Source: VFMC01 sp044359565 (GTDB lineage: Bacteria; Actinomycetota; Acidimicrobiia; Acidimicrobiales; Ilumatobacteraceae). From it: a stretch of 12,384 nucleotides of DNA. The DNA is taken from contig JBIKLX010000088.1 in the NCBI GenBank assembly GCA_044359565.1, positions 1 to 12,384 on the forward strand. The letters are read 5' to 3'. Shown here in pieces: positions 1-5,393 of this stretch. The notes beneath the pieces were generated by a model. It ran no database searches. It was not told where the DNA came from and worked only from the letters and a program-made list of their open reading frames with translations. Each line of letters begins with the position of its first letter. Within the stretch, counting starts at the first letter, position 1. The translations under genes were made by a program, and so were the position numbers.

Positions 1-30
1 GAGGTCGAACAGAGATGTGGTGATGGGCAC
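1..30 (-). CDS. Possible L-serine ammonia-lyase, N-terminal fragment (10 codons)
   Basis: Read on the minus strand from a GTG at 30-28, the sequence encodes V/M-P-I-T-T-S-L-F-D-L and runs off the left edge. From memory, iron-sulfur L-serine ammonia-lyases (serine to pyruvate plus ammonia) often begin with a short lead-in to SLFDLFKIG, which is the whole basis of the name. Support for a real start comes from a TANNNT hexamer (TAGGTT, 42-37 on the minus strand) exactly six bases upstream, the same geometry as at the minus-strand gene starting at 8163. Ten residues cannot establish a family; the gene would be divergent from dxs. Confidence 0.4.
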   Translation of the reverse strand, partial: MPITTSLFDL

Positions 31-36
31 GTCCGG

Positions 37-42
37 AACCTA
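37..42 (-). promoter_or_regulatory. Leaderless-type -10 box for the left-edge minus-strand gene
   Basis: TAGGTT on the minus strand is followed by six bases and then the GTG start. That places the expected transcription start on the start codon itself. No convincing -35 hexamer is visible upstream. Leaderless promoters of this TANNNT form are common in actinobacteria; the assignment here is inference. Confidence 0.4.
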
Positions 43-76
43 GCCACCTGATCACGATGCGCCAGACACCCAGCGG

Positions 77-82
77 TAGCGT
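77..82 (+). promoter_or_regulatory. Candidate -10 box for dxs
   Basis: TAGCGT lies ten bases before the dxs ATG at 93, predicting an untranslated leader of only about four bases. No Shine-Dalgarno sequence is visible before the ATG, which fits leaderless or near-leaderless expression. The -35 region is unconvincing. Bases 43-76 hold nothing else that I recognise. Confidence 0.3.
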
Positions 83-92
83 GTGATCTGCC

Positions 93-2036
93 ATGGCCAT
101 CTCCGACATCCGCGAGCCCGCCGACCTGCGGCGGCTCTCGTACCCGCAACTCGACGAACTCGCCGGCGAGATCCGCGATTTCGTGGTGCAAGCCGTTGCC
201 GAGACCGGGGGCCATCTCGGATCCAACCTCGGAGCGGTCGAGCTCACCCTCGCCCTGCACCGCGTGTTCGATTCACCGCGCGACGCCATCTTGTGGGACA
301 CCGGCCACCAGGCATACGTCCACAAGATCGTCACCGGGCGTCAGGCGGGCTTCGAACAGCTCCGACAGGCCAACGGGCTGTCGGGCTACCCGAGCCGCGA
401 AGAGAGCCGGCACGACTACATCGAGAACAGCCACGCCAGCACGGTGCTGTCGTACGCCTACGGCATGGCCGTCGCCCGCGACGCCGGCGTCGACCCGCAC
501 CGCCACATCGTCGCCGTCATCGGCGACGGCTCGATGACCGGTGGCATGGCCTACGAGGCGCTCAACAACCTCGGTCATTCGGGCAAGCGGGTCATCGTCG
601 TGCTGAACGACAACGGTCGCTCGTATGCGCCCACCATCTCCAACCTCACGGCGGGCACCACCACACCGGTCGAGCAGCCGGCGGCCGACCACCCGAGCCT
701 GCCCGAGCGCATCACCGACAAGTTGTCGCACACGCTCACCAACATCCGCCTCAACCCGGTGTACGTGCGGCGTCAGCGCCGCCTCGAGCACTTCGTGCAG
801 AACCTGCCCTACGTGGGCCCGCAGGCCGAGAAAGGTGTCGAGGCGTTCAAGGCCGCGGTGCGCGAGTTCCTGCAGCCGCCGTCGTTCTTCGAGGCGCTGG
901 GCGTTCGCTACGTGGGCCCGGTCGACGGCCACGACATCAACGCCCTCGAGGACGCCTTCGCCAAGGCGGTCGAATTGTCGGCCGAAGGCCCCATCGTGGT
1001 GCACGTCCTCACCCAGAAGGGCCGGGGCTATTCGCCCGCCGAGGACGACGACGAAAAGCACCTCCACGACACCCCGGTGTTCGACCCCGCCATCGGCCCT
1101 CCCCCGGCGCTGCCGTCGGGCTACACCCAGGCGTTCGCCGACGCCATCATCAAAGAGGCCGACGCCGACAGCCGCGTCGTGGCCATCACCGCGGCGATGC
1201 CCGGGCCCACCGGGCTGCTGCCGTTCCAGGCACGCTTCCCCGGCCGCTTCTTCGACGTCGGTATCGCCGAGCAGCACGCCGTCACCGGCGCCGCCGGGAT
1301 GGCCATGGGCGGGCTGCGCCCGATCGTCGCCATCTACTCCACGTTCCTCAGCCGGGCCTGGGACCAGGTGGTGTACGACGTCGCGCTGCACCGGCTTCCT
1401 GTCATCTTCTGCCTCGACCGCGCCGGCATCACCGGCGACGACGGCCCCAGCCACCACGGCGTGTACGACATGGCCCTGCTGGCGAAGGTGCCGGGCATGC
1501 GCGTGCTGGCCCCGTCGAGCCTGCAGGAACTGCAGGTCATGCTGCACGACGCGGTCGGTCTGGCCGACGCCGGCCCGGTGGTCATCCGCTACCCGAAGGG
1601 CGCTGCCCGACAGGTGGGCGAACACGAGGTCGGCTCGGGCGTGCAGGCCCGCCGCCTGCGCGAGGGTGATGGGCGCGTCGCCGTCCTCGCCGTCGGCAAA
1701 CTGGTGGGCGCCGCCGAAAAGGCTGCCGCCGCCCTGGCCGCCGACGGCATCGAGGCGACGGTGTGGGACGTGCGGTGCTGCGCCCCGCTCGACGCCGCGA
1801 TGATCGCCGACGCCGCCCGACACGGCGCCGTCGTCACCTGCGAGGACGGCATCCGCGACGGCGGCATCGGCATGACCATCGCCGACCAGGTGCACGCGTT
1901 GGCACCCTCGGTGCCGGTGGAGGTGTTGGGCGTGCCCACGGTGTTCATCCCGCAGGCCAAGCCCGATCGCATCCTGGCCTCGATGGGGCTCGACGCCGAC
2001 GGCATCGAAGCCGCCGTGCGCGCCGCGCTGCAATAG
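93..2036 (+). CDS. dxs: 1-deoxy-D-xylulose-5-phosphate synthase
   Basis: Thiamine-diphosphate enzyme that condenses pyruvate with glyceraldehyde 3-phosphate to give DXP, the entry step of the MEP isoprenoid pathway; cytosolic dimer. The 647 residues match the usual DXS length. In order I see HLGSNLG at 41-47, DTGHQAY at 69-75, the ThDP/Mg motif GDGSMTGG at 144-151 with LNDN at 171-174, then VGPVDGHD near 274. The transketolase pyrimidine-binding domain carries the catalytic-type glutamate in FDVGIAEQHAVTGAAG (E393) and DRAGITGDDGPSHHG at 442-456. A C-terminal transketolase domain ends the protein. The ATG is the first in-frame start that gives the normal N-terminus. The crotonase gene follows after 11 bases and hisN overlaps that one, so the three are probably co-transcribed. 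No key residue is missing. The name is secure. Confidence 0.97.
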   Translation: MAISDIREPADLRRLSYPQLDELAGEIRDFVVQAVAETGGHLGSNLGAVELTLALHRVFDSPRDAILWDTGHQAYVHKIVTGRQAGFEQLRQANGLSGYPSREESRHDYIENSHASTVLSYAYGMAVARDAGVDPHRHIVAVIGDGSMTGGMAYEALNNLGHSGKRVIVVLNDNGRSYAPTISNLTAGTTTPVEQPAADHPSLPERITDKLSHTLTNIRLNPVYVRRQRRLEHFVQNLPYVGPQAEKGVEAFKAAVREFLQPPSFFEALGVRYVGPVDGHDINALEDAFAKAVELSAEGPIVVHVLTQKGRGYSPAEDDDEKHLHDTPVFDPAIGPPPALPSGYTQAFADAIIKEADADSRVVAITAAMPGPTGLLPFQARFPGRFFDVGIAEQHAVTGAAGMAMGGLRPIVAIYSTFLSRAWDQVVYDVALHRLPVIFCLDRAGITGDDGPSHHGVYDMALLAKVPGMRVLAPSSLQELQVMLHDAVGLADAGPVVIRYPKGAARQVGEHEVGSGVQARRLREGDGRVAVLAVGKLVGAAEKAAAALAADGIEATVWDVRCCAPLDAAMIADAARHGAVVTCEDGIRDGGIGMTIADQVHALAPSVPVEVLGVPTVFIPQAKPDRILASMGLDADGIEAAVRAALQ

Positions 2037-2047
2037 CCTCGGCGGCG

Positions 2048-2839
2048 ATGGACGACTCCTCCTACCGGCGGCTGCTCATCGAGCGCCGCGAGCACGGCGT
2101 GCTGCTGCTCACCCTGTCGAACCCCGGCAAGCTGAACGCCACCGATGCCGTGCTGCACGCCGAACTGGCCCGCGTGTTCCACGACATCCACCACGACCCG
2201 AGCGTGCGAGCCGTCGTCGTCACCGGCGAGGGCAAGGCGTTCAGCGCCGGCGGCGACCTCGAGTGGATCGCCGAGCAGGTGGGCAACCACGCCCAGACGA
2301 TGCGGGTGATGCGCGAGGCCGGCGACATCGTGCGGACGATGATCGAGTGCGACACGCCCATCATCAGCGCCATCAACGGTGTGGCGGTGGGTGCCGGTCT
2401 GGCGGTGGCGCTGCTGGCCGACATCTCGATCATCGACGAGGCAGCCCGGTTCACCGACGGCCACATCCGCCTGGGTGTGGGCGCTGGCGACCATGCCGTG
2501 GCCATCTGGCCGCTGCTGTGCGGGATGGCGAAGGCGAAGTACTACCTGCTCACCAGCGACTTCATCGACGGGCGCGAGGCCGAACGCATCGGCCTGGTCA
2601 GCAAGGCGGTGCCCGCCGACGAGGTGCTGCCGCAGGCACTGGCCATCGCCGAGAAGTTGGCCCGCGGACCGGCCGACGCCACCCGCTACACGAAGCGGGC
2701 GCTGAACCATTGGCTGCGCCAAGCCCTGCCCAACTTCGAGGCATCGCTCGCCTACGAGATGCTGAACTTCCTCGGCGCCGACGCGGCCGAGGGCCTCGCC
2801 GCGCTGCGCGAGAAGCGGCCACCGGAGTTCCCCCGATGA
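2048..2839 (+). CDS. Crotonase-superfamily protein lacking both canonical hydratase glutamates
   Basis: A 263-residue protein of the enoyl-CoA hydratase/isomerase family. The CoA-binding/oxyanion segment FSAGGDLEW is at 65-73 and the second oxyanion loop NGVAVGAGLAVALLAD at 110-125. Compared with rat crotonase, where Glu144 lies in GGGCELA and Glu164 in QPEILLG, this protein has GAGLAVA and TDGHIRLG. Both catalytic glutamates are therefore replaced, by Ala and His. A conserved-looking GAGDHA (D148) and WPLLCGMAKAKYYLL follow. Simple 2-enoyl-CoA hydration is thus doubtful; isomerase, hydrolase or another CoA-thioester chemistry is possible. The substrate is unknown. The ATG at 2048 sits 11 bases after the dxs stop, without a clear Shine-Dalgarno. 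Its stop overlaps the hisN start as ATGA, implying translational coupling. A crotonase has no known role in the MEP or histidine pathways, so co-location may only mean shared expression. Confidence 0.9.
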   Translation: MDDSSYRRLLIERREHGVLLLTLSNPGKLNATDAVLHAELARVFHDIHHDPSVRAVVVTGEGKAFSAGGDLEWIAEQVGNHAQTMRVMREAGDIVRTMIECDTPIISAINGVAVGAGLAVALLADISIIDEAARFTDGHIRLGVGAGDHAVAIWPLLCGMAKAKYYLLTSDFIDGREAERIGLVSKAVPADEVLPQALAIAEKLARGPADATRYTKRALNHWLRQALPNFEASLAYEMLNFLGADAAEGLAALREKRPPEFPR

Positions 2840-3639
2840 ATGGCCCGGGGCCCGATGTCGACCTCGGCATCGACCTGGCCACCGAACTGGCACTGGCCCT
2901 GCGCCTGGCCGACTTGGCCGATGGCATCACCCTGCCCGCCTACGAGGCTCGCGAGTTCAGCACCGACCGCAAGGCCGACCGCAGCGAGGTCACCGAGATC
3001 GACCGCGGCTGCGAGCACGCCCTGTCGGGCGCCCTGCTGGCCGAGCGGCCGCACCACGGCCTGTACGGCGAGGAGCACGGACTGGTGGGCGACACCACCT
3101 CGCCGTGGCGGTGGATCATCGACCCGATCGACGGCACCAGCAACTTCGTGCGCCGTATCCCGGTGTGGGCCACGCTCATCGCCCTCACCCACATCGACCA
3201 CGGCCCGGTGGTGGGCGTGGTGTCGGCTCCGGCCCTCGGCCGACGCTGGTGGGCCGCTCGCGGTCTGGGCGCCTTCGCCGACGGCCACCGATGCCGGGTG
3301 AGCGCAGTTGATGATCTCGCCGCGGCACAGGTGTGCGTCACCTACACCCAGGGCTGGGACGAACTCGGCAAGATGCCGGTGCTGGTGGACCTGCAACGCC
3401 AGGCCTACCGCAGCCGCGGGTTCGGCGACTTCTGGCAGCACATGCTGGTGGCCGAGGGCGCCGTCGACCTCGCCGTCGACGCCGTCGGCCTGATGCCCTA
3501 CGACCTGGCCGCGGTGATGGTGGTGGTGGAAGAGGCCGGCGGCACCTTCACCGACCGCCACGGTGCGCGCACGTTCGAAAGCAACACGGCCATCAGCTCG
3601 AACGGCCTCCTCCACCACCACACCGCCCCCCTCGCCTGA
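2836..3639 (+). CDS. hisN: Histidinol-phosphatase, inositol monophosphatase family
   Basis: Mg-dependent phosphatase of 267 residues that, in actinobacteria, removes phosphate from L-histidinol phosphate late in histidine synthesis. The three metal-site motifs of the IMPase fold are present: GEEHG (E79), DPIDGTSNFV (D96, D99) and MPYDLAA (D223). The run NFVRRIPVWATLIAL, then VVGVVSAPALGRRWWAARG, then GDFWQHMLVAEGAVDLA closely resembles actinobacterial HisN (the type known from Corynebacterium and mycobacteria) rather than SuhB or CysQ. The usual W of the WDxAA motif is P222-Y here. The start ATG overlaps the crotonase stop (ATGA) and is preceded by GGAG at 2824-2827. No other his gene is in the window. 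The two hairpin repeats begin 22 bases after its stop, where transcription may end. Inositol-phosphate specificity cannot be excluded from sequence. Confidence 0.88.
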   Translation: MNGPGPDVDLGIDLATELALALRLADLADGITLPAYEAREFSTDRKADRSEVTEIDRGCEHALSGALLAERPHHGLYGEEHGLVGDTTSPWRWIIDPIDGTSNFVRRIPVWATLIALTHIDHGPVVGVVSAPALGRRWWAARGLGAFADGHRCRVSAVDDLAAAQVCVTYTQGWDELGKMPVLVDLQRQAYRSRGFGDFWQHMLVAEGAVDLAVDAVGLMPYDLAAVMVVVEEAGGTFTDRHGARTFESNTAISSNGLLHHHTAPLA

Positions 3640-3661
3640 CCCCCGGCTGGGCCGGGCCGCC

Positions 3662-3708
3662 CCGCGATGAGCAACGTGCGCACCTGCTGCGCAGATCGCT
3701 CATCGCGG
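3662..3708. repeat. Hairpin repeat, copy A
   Basis: Outer stem of 11 perfect base pairs, CCGCGATGAGC (3662-3672) with GCTCATCGCGG (3698-3708). Inside it is a 4x4 internal loop (AACG opposite GATC), an inner stem TGCGC/GCGCA and a 7-base loop ACCTGCT (3682-3688). It begins 22 bases after the hisN stop. The same element recurs 62 bases on (copy B) and at 5316 (copy C). There is no T-run, so it is not a classical intrinsic terminator, but it could act as one, or as an mRNA 3'-end stabiliser. Between hisN and the sigma gene (3640-3847) I see only these two repeats and about 74 bases without recognisable signals. Confidence 0.85.
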
Positions 3709-3720
3709 CAGCGCGCCCCC

Positions 3721-3773
3721 TCGCCGCGATGAGCAACGTGCGCACTGGTTGCGCAGATCGCTCATCGCGGCGA
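3721..3773. repeat. Hairpin repeat, copy B (tandem with copy A)
   Basis: Outer stem of 14 perfect base pairs, TCGCCGCGATGAGC (3721-3734) with GCTCATCGCGGCGA (3760-3773). The internal AACG/GATC mismatch and TGCGC/GCGCA inner stem are as in copy A. The apical loop is ACTGGTT (3744-3750) instead of ACCTGCT. Offset from copy A is 62 bases, so the pair looks like a tandem duplication with loop divergence and extension of the outer stem. Confidence 0.85.
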
Positions 3774-3847
3774 GTTCGCGGGTGGGCTGAAGGGACAGGC
3801 GAATCGATCCGCGAAAGAATCCGTCCGTGCGCGGACAGGTGTGGGAC

Positions 3848-4393
3848 ATGTCGGGCTTCGACGCTGCCGACCCCTCGCGCCGGGATCGCTTCAGCACCAT
3901 CTTCTCCCTCACCTACGAACCGCTGCAGCGCTACGTGCGCCGCCGTGGTGGTGGCGCTGACACCGACGACATCGTCGCCGAGACCCTCACTGTGGTGTGG
4001 CGCCGTCTCGACGACATTCCCGCCGATGCGGAACTGCCCTGGACGATCGGCGTCGCCCGCCGATGTCTGGCCAACCACCGTCGCACCGAACAGCGCCGAA
4101 CCACGCTGGTCGAGCGTGTCGCCGCACACCTGATCGAGCCTGCCGCGGTGGTCGACGACGAACTCGACCTCGCGATGGGTCAACTCGACGCCGACCAACG
4201 CGAGTTGCTGCACCTGTGGGCCTGGGAGGGCTTCGCTCCCCGCGAGATCGCCGTCGTCCTGGGCATCACGGCGAACGCCGCGAGCATCCGCCTGCACCGG
4301 GCGCGCCGAGATCTGGCAGCGCTGCTGCCGGAGCGAAAGAACGCCACCGTCGGCGGACACACCGCCATCGGAACGACCGAGGAGGAACGGTGA
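3848..4393 (+). CDS. ECF-type (sigma-70 family, group 4) RNA polymerase sigma factor
   Basis: A 181-residue sigma factor that would direct RNA polymerase to a small regulon. A region-2-like segment spans about 22-82 (YEPLQRYVRRRG, then DDIVAETLTVVWRRLDDIP, then PWTIGVARRCLANHRR). A region-4 helix-turn-helix spans about 107-160 (LDADQRELLHLWAWEGFAPREIAVVLGI, then SIRLHRARRDL). No region 1.1 or 3 and no C-terminal extension, as expected of the ECF group. I chose the ATG at 3848, preceded by GGACAGG at 3833-3839. An in-frame GTG at 3827 would add seven residues and cannot be ruled out. Its stop overlaps the GTG of the next gene (GTGA), strong evidence for a coupled sigma/anti-sigma pair. I found no ECF-type GGAAC/CGT promoter upstream, so autoregulation is not shown. 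The gene pair lies between hairpin repeats A/B and C. Confidence 0.88.
   Translation: MSGFDAADPSRRDRFSTIFSLTYEPLQRYVRRRGGGADTDDIVAETLTVVWRRLDDIPADAELPWTIGVARRCLANHRRTEQRRTTLVERVAAHLIEPAAVVDDELDLAMGQLDADQRELLHLWAWEGFAPREIAVVLGITANAASIRLHRARRDLAALLPERKNATVGGHTAIGTTEEER
4379..4385 (+). promoter_or_regulatory. Shine-Dalgarno sequence for the membrane-protein gene
   Basis: GAGGAGG lies four bases before the GTG at 4390, inside the last codons of the sigma gene. Together with the GTGA stop/start overlap it supports the GTG start and translational coupling. Confidence 0.65.
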
Positions 4394-5301
4394 CCGACGA
4401 CCAGATCTTCAACCGACTTCGAGCCATCGACCCCTGTCCCGATGCGGTCGTTCTCCAGCCCGCGCACAGCGCTCGGGCGCTCAGCCTGAAGGAGACGATC
4501 ATGACCATCGATGTCGAGTCACCGGCCACGGCCGGCCACGCCATCACCCCCGACCATGCATCGGGCATCGCCCAGTTCGGCACCCGCCGCTCTCGCCTCG
4601 GCTGGCTCGCCGGTACCGGCCTGGCAGCCGCTGCTGCGATCGCCGCAGTGGTCGTGCTCCCGGGACCCGGCAGCACAGGCACGTCGGCCGCGTGGTCGCC
4701 CACGCCGCAGGCCACCACCACCGCGGACGCCGATGCTGCCAGCGAGACCTGCACCACGGCCATCGATGCGTCGATGGCCGAGGCGGCCGCAGCCATGGCC
4801 GATGGGTCGAGGGGCGAATCGGCGGCACCCGTCGTCCCCTCCACCGCCGAACTGCCACCGCTGACCGCCCTCGACCTGCGCGGCGGCAGCGGCGTCGCCG
4901 TCTTCAGCGACGGCACCACGATGGGCGTGTGCATGCTCCTCGCGGCCGACGGCGGGTTCGAGTTCGGCGGTTCCAGCGTGTTCGACCTGCCCGCTGAGCC
5001 GCCGACCGACCTGGCCGTCAGCAGCTTCATGTCGACCGCGCTCGGCACCGATCGGGCGGTCAGCCTCGTCATCGGCACCGCCGGCACGGCTGACCGGGTG
5101 GAGGTGAGCGTGCCCGGGCTCGATCCCATCACCGCCACGCTGAGCGACGGACAGTTCGCCGCTTGGTGGCCGGCCGCCGATGCGTCACCGGTCGTCATCC
5201 GCTCCATCGCCGCCGACGGCACGGTGCTCGCCGAGCAGACGCTCGACACGGCCACAGGGGGCAAGGTCGCCGAGCCGACCGACCGGACCCCCGCTCCCTG
5301 A
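4390..5301 (+). CDS. Single-pass membrane protein, probable anti-sigma partner
   Basis: A 303-residue protein that I cannot name exactly. It has a cytoplasmic N-terminus of about 70 residues, one hydrophobic helix at about 71-90 (LGWLAGTGLAAAAAIAAVVV) preceded by RRSR, and about 210 extracytoplasmic residues. The part just after the helix is rich in Ala, Thr, Ser and Pro, like a flexible linker. The segment FNRLRAIDPCPDAV, then ARALSLKETIM, resembles the N-terminal pattern of actinobacterial membrane proteins encoded directly after ECF sigma genes (LRxxDPxPD, then ARAL). That resemblance is from memory. No HxxxCxxC zinc anti-sigma motif is visible. Four cysteines (15 in the cytoplasmic part, the others outside) are scattered. 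Coupling to the sigma gene by GTGA overlap suggests it restrains that sigma factor at the membrane, which is inference. A second in-frame ATG with a strong Shine-Dalgarno occurs at 4501. The hairpin copy C begins 15 bases after the stop. Confidence 0.75.
   Translation: MTDDQIFNRLRAIDPCPDAVVLQPAHSARALSLKETIMTIDVESPATAGHAITPDHASGIAQFGTRRSRLGWLAGTGLAAAAAIAAVVVLPGPGSTGTSAAWSPTPQATTTADADAASETCTTAIDASMAEAAAAMADGSRGESAAPVVPSTAELPPLTALDLRGGSGVAVFSDGTTMGVCMLLAADGGFEFGGSSVFDLPAEPPTDLAVSSFMSTALGTDRAVSLVIGTAGTADRVEVSVPGLDPITATLSDGQFAAWWPAADASPVVIRSIAADGTVLAEQTLDTATGGKVAEPTDRTPAP
4489..4503 (+). promoter_or_regulatory. Possible internal translation start in the membrane-protein gene
   Basis: AAGGAG at 4489-4494, a six-base spacer and an in-frame ATG at 4501-4503 form the best-looking ribosome binding site in this part of the window. 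It would start translation at residue 38, yielding about 266 residues without the sigma-facing N-terminal segment. Either it is the true start or it is a second one. The conserved-looking sequence upstream of it argues that the GTG at 4390 is also used. Confidence 0.4.
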
Positions 5302-5315
5302 CGCCGGCCCCAGCC

Positions 5316-5360
5316 CGCGATGAGCACCCTGCGCACCTGCTGCGCAGGGTGCTCATCGCG
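5316..5360. repeat. Hairpin repeat, copy C (perfect 19-bp stem)
   Basis: CGCGATGAGCACCCTGCGC (5316-5334) is the exact reverse complement of 5342-5360, with a 7-base loop ACCTGCT (5335-5341) identical to that of copy A. CAG/CTG pairs (5311-5313 with 5361-5363) can extend it past a two-base bulge. It sits 14 bases after the stop at 5301 and 33 bases before the next ATG. There is no T-run. Terminator, RNA-stability or mobile-repeat roles are all possible. Confidence 0.9.
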
Positions 5361-5393
5361 CTGGCCGACCGCAGGCGCGCGAGACTGAGCGCC

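Noticed and set aside
273..2033. Long open frame on the minus strand opposite dxs (586 codons)
   Set aside because: It is antisense to a clearly conserved enzyme. The translation is Val/Gly/His/Asp/Arg-rich with no family motif, as expected from strong third-position GC bias.
3662..3773. Tandem repeats as a CRISPR array or attachment site
   Set aside because: Only two adjacent units with a 12-base separation, each an internally palindromic hairpin; no spacers of regular length, no cas genes, no integrase.
3792..3825. ECF-type autoregulatory promoter (GGGAC with CGTCC) upstream of the sigma gene
   Set aside because: The two boxes are about 25 bases apart, too far for the usual 16-17 base spacer, and the -35 is not GGAAC.
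3333..4133. Plus-strand open frame running from hisN through the hairpin repeats into the sigma gene
   Set aside because: Out of frame with both real genes; Arg/Pro/His-rich translation without motifs. The hairpins are non-coding repeats.
3662..5360. REP/RAYT transposon system
   Set aside because: The hairpins resemble REP elements in shape, but no Y1 transposase (RAYT) is in the window. Kept only as a repeat family of unknown mechanism.
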